Below, one piece after another: positions 24,465-32,604 of a stretch of 64,000 bases of DNA. Positions within the stretch are counted from its first letter, which is position 1, and each line of letters opens with the position of its first letter. Made by a program: the position numbers and the translations under genes. The notes under the pieces were generated by a model. It had not been told where the DNA came from. It saw only the letters and a program-made list of their open reading frames with translations, and made no database searches. Origin of the DNA: Anaerolineales bacterium (lineage in GTDB: Bacteria; Chloroflexota; Anaerolineae; 4572-78; J111); contig JABTUK010000001.1 in the NCBI GenBank assembly GCA_015075405.1, forward strand, positions 1 to 64,000, written 5' to 3'.

Positions 24465-25580
24465 ATGAAGCGACTCGGCCGAATTGTCGGGCTGGTCCTG
24501 CTGGTTTTTCTGTGCATTATCCTGATCCCCCTGGTGAATGTGGTGGCCGAGTGCCGGCCGTGGGCCCAGGTCAACCCGGGCCAGCCGGAGAATGTAGTCT
24601 CCGCCGAAACTGAGCAAATCAAGGCCGGCTTGACCGATTATCCCCGCCCCGAAGATCAAACCTACCTGACCCTGCCGGAGTGGTACATTGTCTACAGCGC
24701 CGACGAATACGCGGCCTTTGTAGCCGAAAACCCGCCGAGCCGGTTCCCCTATTTTGGCGCGGTTAGGCAGTACTGGCGCAGCTACTACGATGTCTGCGCC
24801 ATCACCCGTCAACAGTACCCGTTCAACTCCGGCTACCAGCTTACCTTGGCCGTCATCGGCACCAGCTTTACGGTTGAAAATATCCTCAAGGGCCTCTACG
24901 AAAATACGGTCGGGCGGTTGACCGAGTGGCTGAGTTCGGCGGAACTGACCGAAGAGGATGCCTACGCCCGCGAAGTCGCCAAAGCCTACGGCGATTTCAT
25001 CCACACTATCCCTTGGTATGAATTTCCTTTTGACGAAAAACTGAGTGGCTTGTGGCGCGAAACAAGCCCGACCGGCCCCAATCTCATCCGCAAGTGGGAA
25101 CGCAAACTCGCTCTCAGCCTGGAATACGGTGGGAAAGCGGGTTATGCCTGGCTGATCAAACAAGGTACGCAGACCGCCTACGCCCCGGAGAATTTGGAAA
25201 TCCAGGCCTGGGTTGAAGGCGTCTCTGCTGAGGTTTGGCAGAACGAGCCGCAACTGCGCCTGGTCAAGACCATCAGCCCCGAGACGGCCATCGTCGCCAT
25301 CCCTCGTTATGAAGCCTTTACCCAAATTGTGCCTCGCCTGGTCCGGCAAGGCGTCCGCTTTGTGGAAATTGCCGGCAACGACGAAATTTTGCTGACGGTC
25401 ATTGTCCCCCGCGAGTGGGAATACCGTTTGGAAATGGGCCAGTTTCTCTTTGCCCTGGACATTCTCTCCCAACCGGCTTTGAAGCGTATCGCCGTCAAAG
25501 TCCCTGTGACCTCCCTGCACACCGTTTTGGCTGGGCTGGAAAGCAGCGGGGCGCAGCTTGAGCATCTCTACGATTATTGA
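24465..25580 (+). CDS. Conserved membrane-anchored protein of unknown function
   Basis: 371 aa; I do not recognise the family. One N-terminal helix (IVGLVLLVFLCIILIPLV) precedes a soluble part rich in aromatic residues: LTLPEWYIVYSADEYAAFV, FGAVRQYWRSYYDVC, GTSFTVENILKGLYENTVGR, IHTIPWYEFPFDEKLSGLW. The C-terminal third is alpha/beta (AIVAIPRYEAFTQIVPRLVR, DEILLTVIVPREW). No catalytic motif stands out. It starts 1 bp after the stop of the upstream membrane gene. An FAD-dependent oxidoreductase follows, so a redox or membrane-metabolite role is possible but unproven. Confidence 0.75.
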   Translation: MKRLGRIVGLVLLVFLCIILIPLVNVVAECRPWAQVNPGQPENVVSAETEQIKAGLTDYPRPEDQTYLTLPEWYIVYSADEYAAFVAENPPSRFPYFGAVRQYWRSYYDVCAITRQQYPFNSGYQLTLAVIGTSFTVENILKGLYENTVGRLTEWLSSAELTEEDAYAREVAKAYGDFIHTIPWYEFPFDEKLSGLWRETSPTGPNLIRKWERKLALSLEYGGKAGYAWLIKQGTQTAYAPENLEIQAWVEGVSAEVWQNEPQLRLVKTISPETAIVAIPRYEAFTQIVPRLVRQGVRFVEIAGNDEILLTVIVPREWEYRLEMGQFLFALDILSQPALKRIAVKVPVTSLHTVLAGLESSGAQLEHLYDY

Positions 25581-25601
25581 GTCATTTCAACTCGAAGTTT
25601 T

Positions 25602-25660
25602 AAAAATCGCATCCTGAGTAGCATTGAGCGAAGCGAAAAGCGTATCGAAGGGTGCGATTT
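25602..25660. repeat. Dispersed repeat AAAAATCGCATCCTGAGTAG, copy 1
   Basis: AAATCGCATCC (25604-25614) pairs with GGGTGCGATTT (25650-25660) with one mismatch. The left 20 bases recur exactly at 63942-63961. Confidence 0.7.
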
Positions 25661-25709
25661 CCCCAATCTCGTTCCCACGCTTCGCGTCAGTTTGGGAACG
25701 AGATTGGGG
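25661..25709. repeat. Hairpin CTCGTTCCCA-loop-TGGGAACGAG, copy 1
   Basis: 17-bp perfect stem (25661-25677 with 25693-25709) around the 15-nt loop CGCTTCGCGTCAGTT. The core and loop are identical to copy 2 at 31270-31314, but the outer stem differs (CCCCAAT here) and is still perfectly paired. Confidence 0.85.
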
Positions 25710-25745
25710 AGATATCTTTACAATTATTGAAACCCGGGTTAATTC

Positions 25746-27344
25746 ATGAAAAAACTGCTCACAAAACCCCTAGTGTTGATTGCTTTTATCCTCATCTTCA
25801 CCGTTTCAGTGGTGGCCCGCAAGATTTATCTCTACTCGGCGGATCCCAGCGGCGAGAAGGACTGCCCGTCGCTTTTCCCCACGCTGGCCGGCGACCCGGC
25901 CAAACCGACGGCGGTGCAAATAAAAACGCCCAGTATCGCCCTGCCGTGGAGTCAAAAAGGCGGGACCATCAACGACGCCAGTTGCTTAAACAAGACCTAT
26001 ATTTACGGCCTGGTCCAGGTTAAAACGATTGAGGACATCAAAAACGCCTTGCTTTTTGCCAAAGAAAACGGCTTGAAGGTCTCTATTGCCGGGGTCAAGC
26101 ACAGCATGGGCGGCCATGCTTTTTATCAAAACGCGCTGGTGCTCGACATTACCCAATTCAACCAGATGTCGTTTGACGAGGAAACCAGGCTGTTGACGGT
26201 GCAAAGCGGCGCGTCGTGGCACGATATTCAAAACTTTTTGCATCCCCGCTTTGCCGTCAAAGCGATGCAATCCACCGATATTTTTACCGTCGGCGGTTCG
26301 ATCTCGGTCAACGCGCACGGTATGGATCATCAGGTGGGCGCGTTGGGCCGGACCATTCGCTCGATGCGGGTTATGCTGGCCGACGGCTCGATCCAGCGGA
26401 TCAGCCGCAGCGAAAACCCGGAACTGTTTCATCTGGTCGTCGGCGGGTACGGTCTTTTTGGGGTTATCCTCGACGTGGAGTTGGATGTGGCCGATAACGT
26501 GATCTACGAGCCGGAACGGCGCATCATCCACTATCAGGATTTTCCAGAGGTTTTTGAGCAGGACATAGCTGCTAACAAAGATTACGGCTTATTTTACGGC
26601 CACCTGTCCACCGATGCTTCCTCATTTTTGCAGGAGATGCTCCTCTACACCTATAAAACCATCCCCGACATTGAGACTGACATCCCACCGCTGGGCGAAG
26701 TGACCAACGTCAAGCTGCGCCGGTTAGTGCTCAATTTATCCAAGCAAGGCCCCATGTTTATGAGCCTGAAGTGGTGGGCGGAAAAGAACATCGAACCGCT
26801 GCTCGAAGCCTGTACCATCAGCCGCAACCAGGCCATGAAAGACGGCGAAGCCTGCCTGGTTTCCCGCAACAACCCCATGCACGACTCGGTCAAATATCTG
26901 CGCAATGACCTGGCCGGCGAAACCGATATTTTGCACGAATATTTTATTCCCCGCCGCAACTTTATCCCCTTTATTGACCGCATGCGCCAGATTTTGCTCG
27001 ACCACCAGGCCAACCTGCTCAACGCCTCGGTGCGGGTGGTTCACCAGGAAGACATTGCTTTGAATTACGCCCCTGCCGATATGTTTTCGATTGTGCTCTA
27101 CATTAACCAATCCACCGACGCCGCCGGCAACGAACTGATGCGCCGCGTCACCAGCGACCTGATTGATCTCACCACCGAACTGGACGGCCGCTTCTTTTTA
27201 CCCTACCAGTTGCACTACACCGGCCAGCAGTTGGAGCGTTCCTATCCCGAAATCAGATCGTTTTTTGCCGCTAAGAAACAATACGATCCTGATTTGATTT
27301 TGACCAATACTTTTTATGAAAAGTATGCCCAGGACTTTAATTAA
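25746..27344 (+). CDS. FAD-linked oxidoreductase (sugar-lactone oxidase-like), membrane-anchored
   Basis: 532 aa. An N-terminal helix (LVLIAFILIFTVSVVA) anchors it. The FAD_binding_4 domain starts near residue 85: VKTIEDIKNALLFAKENGLK, then the FAD pyrophosphate region VSIAGVKHSMGGHAFYQNAL, LTVQSGASWHDIQNFLHP, FTVGGSISVNAHGMDHQVGA and GYGLFGVILDVELDV. The His of GGHAF is in the place where some relatives bind FAD covalently. The C-terminal part resembles the substrate domain of L-gulonolactone/aldonolactone oxidases, but the substrate is not clear. It follows two membrane proteins and a double repeat. Confidence 0.85.
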   Translation: MKKLLTKPLVLIAFILIFTVSVVARKIYLYSADPSGEKDCPSLFPTLAGDPAKPTAVQIKTPSIALPWSQKGGTINDASCLNKTYIYGLVQVKTIEDIKNALLFAKENGLKVSIAGVKHSMGGHAFYQNALVLDITQFNQMSFDEETRLLTVQSGASWHDIQNFLHPRFAVKAMQSTDIFTVGGSISVNAHGMDHQVGALGRTIRSMRVMLADGSIQRISRSENPELFHLVVGGYGLFGVILDVELDVADNVIYEPERRIIHYQDFPEVFEQDIAANKDYGLFYGHLSTDASSFLQEMLLYTYKTIPDIETDIPPLGEVTNVKLRRLVLNLSKQGPMFMSLKWWAEKNIEPLLEACTISRNQAMKDGEACLVSRNNPMHDSVKYLRNDLAGETDILHEYFIPRRNFIPFIDRMRQILLDHQANLLNASVRVVHQEDIALNYAPADMFSIVLYINQSTDAAGNELMRRVTSDLIDLTTELDGRFFLPYQLHYTGQQLERSYPEIRSFFAAKKQYDPDLILTNTFYEKYAQDFN

Positions 27345-27378
27345 CCCTGGATTTATTTGTAACACTTCGTGAGTTTGA

Positions 27379-27405
27379 TTATAATACGTGTATTATACGT
27401 ATAAT
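27379..27405. promoter_or_regulatory. Promoter/operator of the MazEF-type module
   Basis: ATTATAATACGTGTATTATACGTATAAT consists of overlapping palindromic halves (ATAATACG/GTATTAT and ATACGTAT) around TATAAT-like boxes, 17-40 bp before the antitoxin ATG. Autorepression by the antitoxin-toxin complex is the natural reading. Confidence 0.55.
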
Positions 27406-27421
27406 TACCCGAGAGGCCGCT

Positions 27422-27652
27422 ATGCAGAAAAAATTGACCATCACCATTGACGAAAAAGTATATGAAGGGCTGCACACGGTGATTGGCCCACGACGGATCA
27501 GCCAATTTATCGAGGATTTGGTGCGGCCGCATGTGATGGGTGATGACCTGGAAGCCGCCTATCGCCAGATGGCCGAAGACGAAGCCCGTGAGGCTGAGGC
27601 TTTGGAGTGGGCTGAAGCTTTAATCGGAGACATCGCCGATGCGGCGCGGTGA
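27422..27652 (+). CDS. Antitoxin of a MazEF-type module (RHH-like)
   Basis: 76 aa. The first 45 residues (MQKKLTITIDEKVYEGLHTV, RRISQFIEDLVRPHV) fit a ribbon-helix-helix DNA-binding domain. The acidic Ala/Glu-rich C-terminal helix (DEAREAEALEWAEALIGD) should wrap the toxin. It overlaps the toxin gene by 14 bp, so the two are translated together. A palindromic promoter region lies upstream. Confidence 0.85.
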   Translation: MQKKLTITIDEKVYEGLHTVIGPRRISQFIEDLVRPHVMGDDLEAAYRQMAEDEAREAEALEWAEALIGDIADAAR

Positions 27653-27965
27653 GGTTTGGTGGGTTAACTTTGAGCCGTCTCTGGGCGGTGAAATTCAAAA
27701 GCAGCGCCCGGCCGTCATTGTCAGCAATAACAGTGCCAACAAATTTCTGAACCGGATTCAGGTTGTCCCTCTGACCAGCAATGTGGAGCGATTATACCCC
27801 AGTGAAGCTTACGTTACTATCAACGGCGTTCAGAGCAAAGCTATGGCCGATCAACTCACGACTGTCAGCAAAGCTCGCCTCAGCAGCCTGATTGGCCGCA
27901 TCTCCTCCGAAGATATCCGCAAAGTCGAACAGGCGATCAAAGTGCAGTTAGACCTGCTGCGCTGA
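27639..27965 (+). CDS. mazF: MazF/PemK-family endoribonuclease toxin
   Basis: 108 aa. Clear PemK-fold features: MRRGEVWWVNFEPSLGGEIQ at the start with the active-site region, KQRPAVIVSNNSANK, VQVVPLTS-like IQVVPLTSNVERLYPSEAYV, and DQLTTVSKARLSSLIGRISS. It should cleave single-stranded mRNA at short sequence-specific sites and be held by the antitoxin just upstream. No extra gene is attached to the module. Confidence 0.93.
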   Translation: MRRGEVWWVNFEPSLGGEIQKQRPAVIVSNNSANKFLNRIQVVPLTSNVERLYPSEAYVTINGVQSKAMADQLTTVSKARLSSLIGRISSEDIRKVEQAIKVQLDLLR

Positions 27966-28036
27966 ACGTTTGATCTACTCGAATAAGAAATACCCAAAAA
28001 GCTGCTTGTGGCTATCATACCAACCGAGGCTATCGT

Positions 28037-30049
28037 CTATTTGTTTGCTACAGCCCTGCTGAGCTGCATAGACAGAGGCTCGGCCAGGCTTTTTACAAAT
28101 GAGACTGATAGATGATGGGAGTCGCGGTACAAAATTAACTCATCGCGTTCTAACCCGCAGGGCATTTTAGGGCAGATATATGGCCCCATATCAATGACAA
28201 ATACATTGTGATAACGTTCTGCCGTTTGCTGCTGAAGGTTGTATAGCTCAAGCGAGGCCCTGTTTTCTTGTTTGATCTCACAGGCAGGGACCGGCACGAT
28301 ACTAACGCCCCACCTGTGACGGGCCAGGCATCTTGGCACATCGAAGCCGGGATAGGGCGTGTCTCTCAGCAGCACCACCGAGCGACTTGTTTCACTGAGC
28401 AAATTTAGTACGCGTTCCATACCCGCCTGCCACTCGTTGCGATTAAGGACTTGGGCGATTGAAGAGGACACAATGACAAGATCGGGCCTAAGCTCCTGAA
28501 TCTTAAGTAGCGCTGCTTTTCGCCATATAGCACATTCCTGGTAGTCTCGCCCCATTCTTTGGTTGAACTTTGGCCCATCAATAGCCGAGCAAGCTGATTT
28601 TGTCAGAGAAATCAACTGCCAGCCCTGCTCAGAGGCCATTTGCTCAAGCGCAGGATACCATTGAGCGGCATGGCTGTCGCCAAAGAGAACTAAAACACGG
28701 GAAGCATTAACCGGGCCGGAAGTGCATTTATCAATATTTGGGCCTACCTCAAAGAAATTAGCATGGCAGCCTGAGGTATAAATTACCGGTATCTCGTCTA
28801 TGACCTGGGTAAAACGGGCTTGCTCGGGCAACTCCGCCCACCGCACCGACATTTGCCGCCAGCCATAGGATAATCCCACCCCCAGGACAGTGATAAAAGC
28901 AGCCATAACCAAAGAATAAGCTGAACGACGGACAAGCTGGGGGTGGTAACGGATGGGATTTTCAACGAAGCGGTAAGAAGCCTCGGCTATTATCAGGGAT
29001 ACTCCCAACAAGCCAATTTTGGCAGGCAGCGAGAGTCTGCTGTTATTAGCCGTTGCAAAAACAAGCACAGGCCAGTGCCACAGATACCATCAGTACGAAA
29101 GCCGGCCAATCTCCTGTAAAGGACGCAGGCTGAGCAATTTCGTTGTCCCGGTCTTCACCGTACTTGCGCCCGCCCGCAGGAGAAGCACCGTTGTCAGTAC
29201 CGGCAGAAGCGCTGCCACACCAGGGAAGTGAGTAGACCGATCAAAAAAAATGTTGGCCCCAAGTAGCCCCCCCAGCCCTAACCAGCCGAACAGGGGCGTC
29301 GCCTTGTCCACAAGACTAAAATTAAAGGAGCGGGGCAGAAACCGGGCCAGGCTTTTGGGCGGGCCAGATAGCCAACTGCCCTGGGGTAACAATACGGCCA
29401 GGGCCCCGGCGGCAAACTCCCAGGCCCGGGCCGGTAATAAGAAAAACGCCCAGGGCTGGCGGCTGGCAGTGAGGTAGATTGATAAAACAAAGGAAACACC
29501 TGTTATCAGGGCTATCCCCACCAAAAGGCGGCGGCGATTGGGTACAGGCTGCTGCCCGCGTACCACCCCCAGCAAAAACATGATAAAGAGCGGCCAGACC
29601 AGGTAAAATTGTTCTTCTACGCTAAGCGACCAGGTATGGAGGAAGGGGTTTGTTTCCGCGGCGGGGCTGAGGTAATCAGTAGCTAAATTGGCAAAGTGAA
29701 TGTTGCTCCAGTAGGTTGCCGTAGCTAAAGCCGTACTCGCCAGACTACGCTGCTCGAAAGGGGCATAGATAATAGCTCCTACGGTGACTGTTACAAACAA
29801 CATTGCAGCCATAGCGGGCAGCAAGCGGCGGGCGCGGCGGGCATAAAATCTGCCCAGGTTCAGGGCGCCGGTTTCCTCTACCTCGTGTAAAAGCAACCAG
29901 GTGATGAGATAGCCGGACAATACAAAAAATACATCAACCCCGATATAGCCACCGCTAAAACCCGGCACATCCGCGTGGTAGCCCACCACAAGCAGAATAG
30001 CTATGGCTCGCAGACCTTCGATGTCAGGACGGAAATGAGGCTGAATCAC
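28037..30049 (-). pseudogene. OafA-like acyltransferase 3 / SGNH gene with one in-frame TGA
   Basis: About 670 codons from GTG 30049. The N-terminal part is an acyltransferase-3 membrane domain: HFRPDIEGLRAIAILLVVGY, YIGVDVFFVLSGYLITWLL, RFYARRARRLLPAM, HTWSLSVEEQFYLVWPLFI. A single TGA (29092-29090) interrupts the well-known motif as RLSY-stop-WYLWHWPVLVFATAN. The same frame then runs on to 28037 through the SGNH domain: VLVLFGDSHAAQWYPALEQM with catalytic Ser, and DSHHLSVSFVKSL. Such enzymes acetylate surface polysaccharides. A one-base change (TCA to TGA would replace the usual Ser) is the simplest cause. Both halves otherwise look intact, so the change is recent, an error, or suppressed. 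Confidence 0.85.
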
Positions 30050-30170
30050 AACTATTTATCAATGGATAACTCTGGGCAACACAACCAAAAAAATTTGCTG
30101 TAGACCGGCATAGTATAGGGATGATATTAAAGCCTGTCAAAAATTTTGTGATCGTGTACGATTATAAACA

Positions 30171-30185
30171 TGACAAAAGATGTCA
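30171..30185. promoter_or_regulatory. Operator-like palindrome TGACA-N5-TGTCA
   Basis: A perfect 5+5+5 palindrome in the divergent intergenic region, of the same geometry as the znuA operators but with a different sequence. The regulator is unknown. Confidence 0.35.
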
Positions 30186-30258
30186 ATAAACCCTGTCTAC
30201 AATAATTAAGCTGTAATAAAATTTGTAGCTCTTTTGGAATTCAGAGGGTAGCGGCAAA

Positions 30259-30286
30259 GTGATGCGTGATGCGTGACACGTGATTA
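30259..30286. repeat. GTGATGC heptamer repeats
   Basis: GTGATGC, GTGATGC, GTGACAC, GTGATTA (30259-30286), followed by TCATCACGTATCAGG, a partial inverse-complement block. Confidence 0.8.
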
Positions 30287-30356
30287 GGGTCATCACGTAT
30301 CAGGTCCAAACCCCACGAAATCCTGGAGACCCAAAATTTGTATTTGGAGGTAGATC

Positions 30357-31262
30357 ATGCAGCCTTTAAAGAACAAAATCGCGGTAGTAGCCGGGGCGAC
30401 ACGGGGGGCCGGGCGAGGGATTGCCTGTATGCTCGGCGAGGCGGGGGCAACGGTTTATTGCACGGGACGGAGTACGCGGGCCAATCTGGCCAGGCGGCAA
30501 AACGGCGCGGACTCACCCTTTGCCCTGGAACACCGGCCCGAAACCATCGAAGAGACTGCGGAAATGGTCACAGCCTGGGGTGGCGCCGGCATTCCGGTAC
30601 AGGTGGATCACACCGACGAAGCGCAGGTTAAAACCTTGTTTGAGCGGGTCAAGGCCGAGCAGGGCCAGCTTGATCTGCTGGTCAACGATATTTGGGGCGG
30701 CGACGAGTTGACCGAGTGGGGCAAACCATTCTGGGAACTGACCATCGAGCCGGGGCTGTTGATGCAGCAGCGCGGCGTTTACACTCACCTCATCACCAGC
30801 CGCTACGGCGCGCCCTTGATGGTCGAGCGGGGGCAAGGCTTGATTATCGAAATCACCGATGGCGATACACCGGGCTATCGGAGCAATCTGTTCTATGATC
30901 TGGCTAAGTCGTCGGTTATCCGTCTGGCTTACGGCATGGCCGAGGAACTGCGCCCGCATGGGGTCACGGCGTTGGCGCTCACCCCCGGTTTTTTGCGCTC
31001 CGAGGCGATGCTGGAATACTTTGGGGTCACCGAGGCCAATTGGCAGGAGGGGGCCAAAAAAGAGCCGCATTTCATCGCTTCTGAAACTCCTTTTTATGTC
31101 GGGCGAGCGGTGGCCGCGCTGGCGGCTGATCCTCATGTGTCCAGTAAAGCCGGACAGGTATTCAGTTCGTGGAATTTGGCGGTAGAGTACGGCTTCACCG
31201 ATGTGGATGGGCGGCAGCCGCACTGGGGCAACTATTTTGCTGAGCACGTGGCGAGTCAATAA
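30357..31262 (+). CDS. Short-chain dehydrogenase/reductase (SDR)
   Basis: 301 aa. The Rossmann start is KIAVVAGATRGAGRGIACML, with the cofactor loop AGATVYCTGRSTRANLARR; the Arg residues favour NADP. LVNDIWGGDEL replaces the usual NNAG. The catalytic pair is in FYDLAKSSVIRLAYGMAEEL (YxxxK), followed by GVTALALTPGFLRSEAML. The long insert around YGAPLMVERGQGLIIEITDG suits the DHRS1-like SDR subgroup. The substrate is unknown. It is transcribed alone and followed by a dispersed hairpin and a strong terminator. Confidence 0.9.
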   Translation: MQPLKNKIAVVAGATRGAGRGIACMLGEAGATVYCTGRSTRANLARRQNGADSPFALEHRPETIEETAEMVTAWGGAGIPVQVDHTDEAQVKTLFERVKAEQGQLDLLVNDIWGGDELTEWGKPFWELTIEPGLLMQQRGVYTHLITSRYGAPLMVERGQGLIIEITDGDTPGYRSNLFYDLAKSSVIRLAYGMAEELRPHGVTALALTPGFLRSEAMLEYFGVTEANWQEGAKKEPHFIASETPFYVGRAVAALAADPHVSSKAGQVFSSWNLAVEYGFTDVDGRQPHWGNYFAEHVASQ

Positions 31263-31269
31263 AGTATTA

Positions 31270-31314
31270 GTCATCTCGTTCCCACGCTTCGCGTCAGTTT
31301 GGGAACGAGATGAC
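31270..31314. repeat. Hairpin CTCGTTCCCA-loop-TGGGAACGAG, copy 2
   Basis: 15-bp perfect stem (31270-31284 with 31300-31314) around the loop CGCTTCGCGTCAGTT, which is identical to copy 1. The outer stem bases (GTCAT/ATGAC) differ from copy 1 (CCCCAAT/ATTGGGG), yet both pair fully. Confidence 0.85.
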
Positions 31315-31328
31315 GCTATTCCAACCCA

Positions 31329-31359
31329 AGCGCAAACGCTGCCCGTTTGCGCTTTTTTT
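31329..31359 (+). terminator. Rho-independent terminator after the SDR gene
   Basis: AGCGCAAACG, loop CTGCC, CGTTTGCGCT, then a T-run to 31359. A textbook 10-bp stem with a U-tract. Confidence 0.85.
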
Positions 31360-31488
31360 GCGCCTGCTCTCCTTTTGCCGCATAATAGGTTCGATTCCCT
31401 GCCTCTCGTCTTGGTCGCGGGAAGTGGTAGAAATGGAGTCCAAAGCAAGCTTTGGACTCCCATAGAAATACGCTCAAAGGATATTTGT

Positions 31489-32550
31489 TTGAAAGCAAAA
31501 CTCTTGACCGCCCTCAAGGTTGTCATCAGCCTGGGGCTGATGATCTATCTCTTTTATCGGTTTTTATCTAACCCGGCTGACCGGGACGTGCTGCTGACCA
31601 CATTGAGCACGGCCAACTACGGCTACCTGCTGCTGGCCCTGGCGCTGTTTATGCTGGCCGTTTTTACCAATGCGGTCAAATGGTATATTTTGCTGCGGGC
31701 GCAGGGCATTCCCGTGCCGCTGGGGGCGCTGGTCAATTACACTTTTGTCGGCTTCTTTTTTAACAATTTTTTGCCGGCCAACGTCGGCGGGGATGTGATG
31801 CGCGGCTTTGGCCTGGCCCGTTACACGGCTCGCAGCGCCGAAGCAGCGGTGTCGGTGATTGTGGACCGCATTATCGGGCTGATGGCTTTTATGTTTACGG
31901 CCGTGGTTGCAGCGCTGATAGTGGTCAATATCGTAGCGGCGGAGCAGTCTAGCGGAGGCAGGCTGGCGGCCAACCTGGCCCAGGTGGAAACGGTGGCGAT
32001 TGCCGGGCTGGCCGTGATCACCGGCGGCCTGGCGGTCATGCTCAGCCACCGGCTGCGGCTGCTGCTGGGCCGGATTTTTGCCCTCAAAATTTTGAGTCCA
32101 CTCGCGCCACTGTATCAAAGAATCTCTGAGGCGTTTGGGGCTTACCGTTATCAGTACGGGGCTTTGCTGGGGGCGTTTGCCGTCGGCGTGGTAACGGTGC
32201 TGTTGACCGGGCTGGTGGATTTGGCGATTGTAGCCGGGTTGCACGGCCAGATTGCCCCGATTTATATTTTTTTGTTGAATCCCATTATCGCCGTCGCTTT
32301 GATTGCGCCCATCAGCATCGGCGGCCTGGGGACGGGTTCAGTGCTATACGTCTATTTTTACGGGTTGGTAGGAGTGCCGGAACCCCTGGCCTTTGCCCTG
32401 TCGCTGGTCAAACAGGCAGTGGTTTACGTGGGCAGTCTGCCCGGTGGGGTGCTGTGGCTGCGAGCGAGGGAGGACAGCAGGGGAGCAGGGGAGCAGGGGA
32501 GCAGGGGCGGAGTGAGGATTGAGGATAGAAGATTGAGGATAGAAGATTGA
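31489..32550 (+). CDS. UPF0104/AglD-like flippase-type membrane protein
   Basis: 353 aa from TTG 31489 (AAAGGA seven bases before). The longer frame from 31201 runs through the SDR end, the repeat and the terminator and is rejected. About eight helices carry the family signatures NYTFVGFFFNNFLPANVGGD, RGFGLARYTARSAEAAVSVI with VDRIIGL, and PISIGGLGTGSVLYVYFYGL near the end. Relatives include MprF's flippase part and AglD, which handle lipids or lipid-linked sugars. The C-terminal 25 residues are encoded by tandem repeats (32476-32550) and look like an accidental extension into repeat DNA. Confidence 0.85.
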   Translation: MKAKLLTALKVVISLGLMIYLFYRFLSNPADRDVLLTTLSTANYGYLLLALALFMLAVFTNAVKWYILLRAQGIPVPLGALVNYTFVGFFFNNFLPANVGGDVMRGFGLARYTARSAEAAVSVIVDRIIGLMAFMFTAVVAALIVVNIVAAEQSSGGRLAANLAQVETVAIAGLAVITGGLAVMLSHRLRLLLGRIFALKILSPLAPLYQRISEAFGAYRYQYGALLGAFAVGVVTVLLTGLVDLAIVAGLHGQIAPIYIFLLNPIIAVALIAPISIGGLGTGSVLYVYFYGLVGVPEPLAFALSLVKQAVVYVGSLPGGVLWLRAREDSRGAGEQGSRGGVRIEDRRLRIED

Positions 32551-32600
32551 GGATAGAAAGTGGCTTGATCTATCTTCAATCCTCTATCTTCCATCTTCAA
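32476..32600. repeat. Octamer and heptamer arrays at the end of the UPF0104 gene
   Basis: Four AGCAGGGG octamers (32476-32507), then six heptamers alternating GAGGATA/GAAGATT (32514-32555), then inverse-complement heptamers TCTATCT, TCAATCC, TCTATCT, TCCATCT (about 32571-32598). The first blocks are in coding sequence; the last lies between the convergent gene ends. Confidence 0.85.
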
Positions 32601-32604
32601 AACT

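Larger units (their letters stand above)
30050..30356. other. Intergenic region between acyltransferase and SDR genes
   Basis: 307 bp, AT-rich. It holds two small palindromes (ATCGT-GT-ACGAT at 30151-30162; TGACA-AAAGA-TGTCA at 30171-30185), heptamer repeats (30259-30286) and the SDR ribosome site (GGAGG about 10 bases before ATG 30357). Confidence 0.6.

Noticed and set aside
29090..29092. Selenocysteine at the acyltransferase TGA
   Set aside because: No hairpin of SECIS type is evident directly after the codon, and this family is not known to use selenocysteine.
31380..31400. GGTTCGATTCC resembling a tRNA T-arm
   Set aside because: The flanking bases do not pair as a T stem, and no acceptor, D or anticodon arm is found upstream.
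31201..31488. N-terminal extension of the UPF0104 protein to 31201
   Set aside because: It would cross the SDR stop, a dispersed hairpin and a strong terminator. TTG 31489 has a ribosome site.
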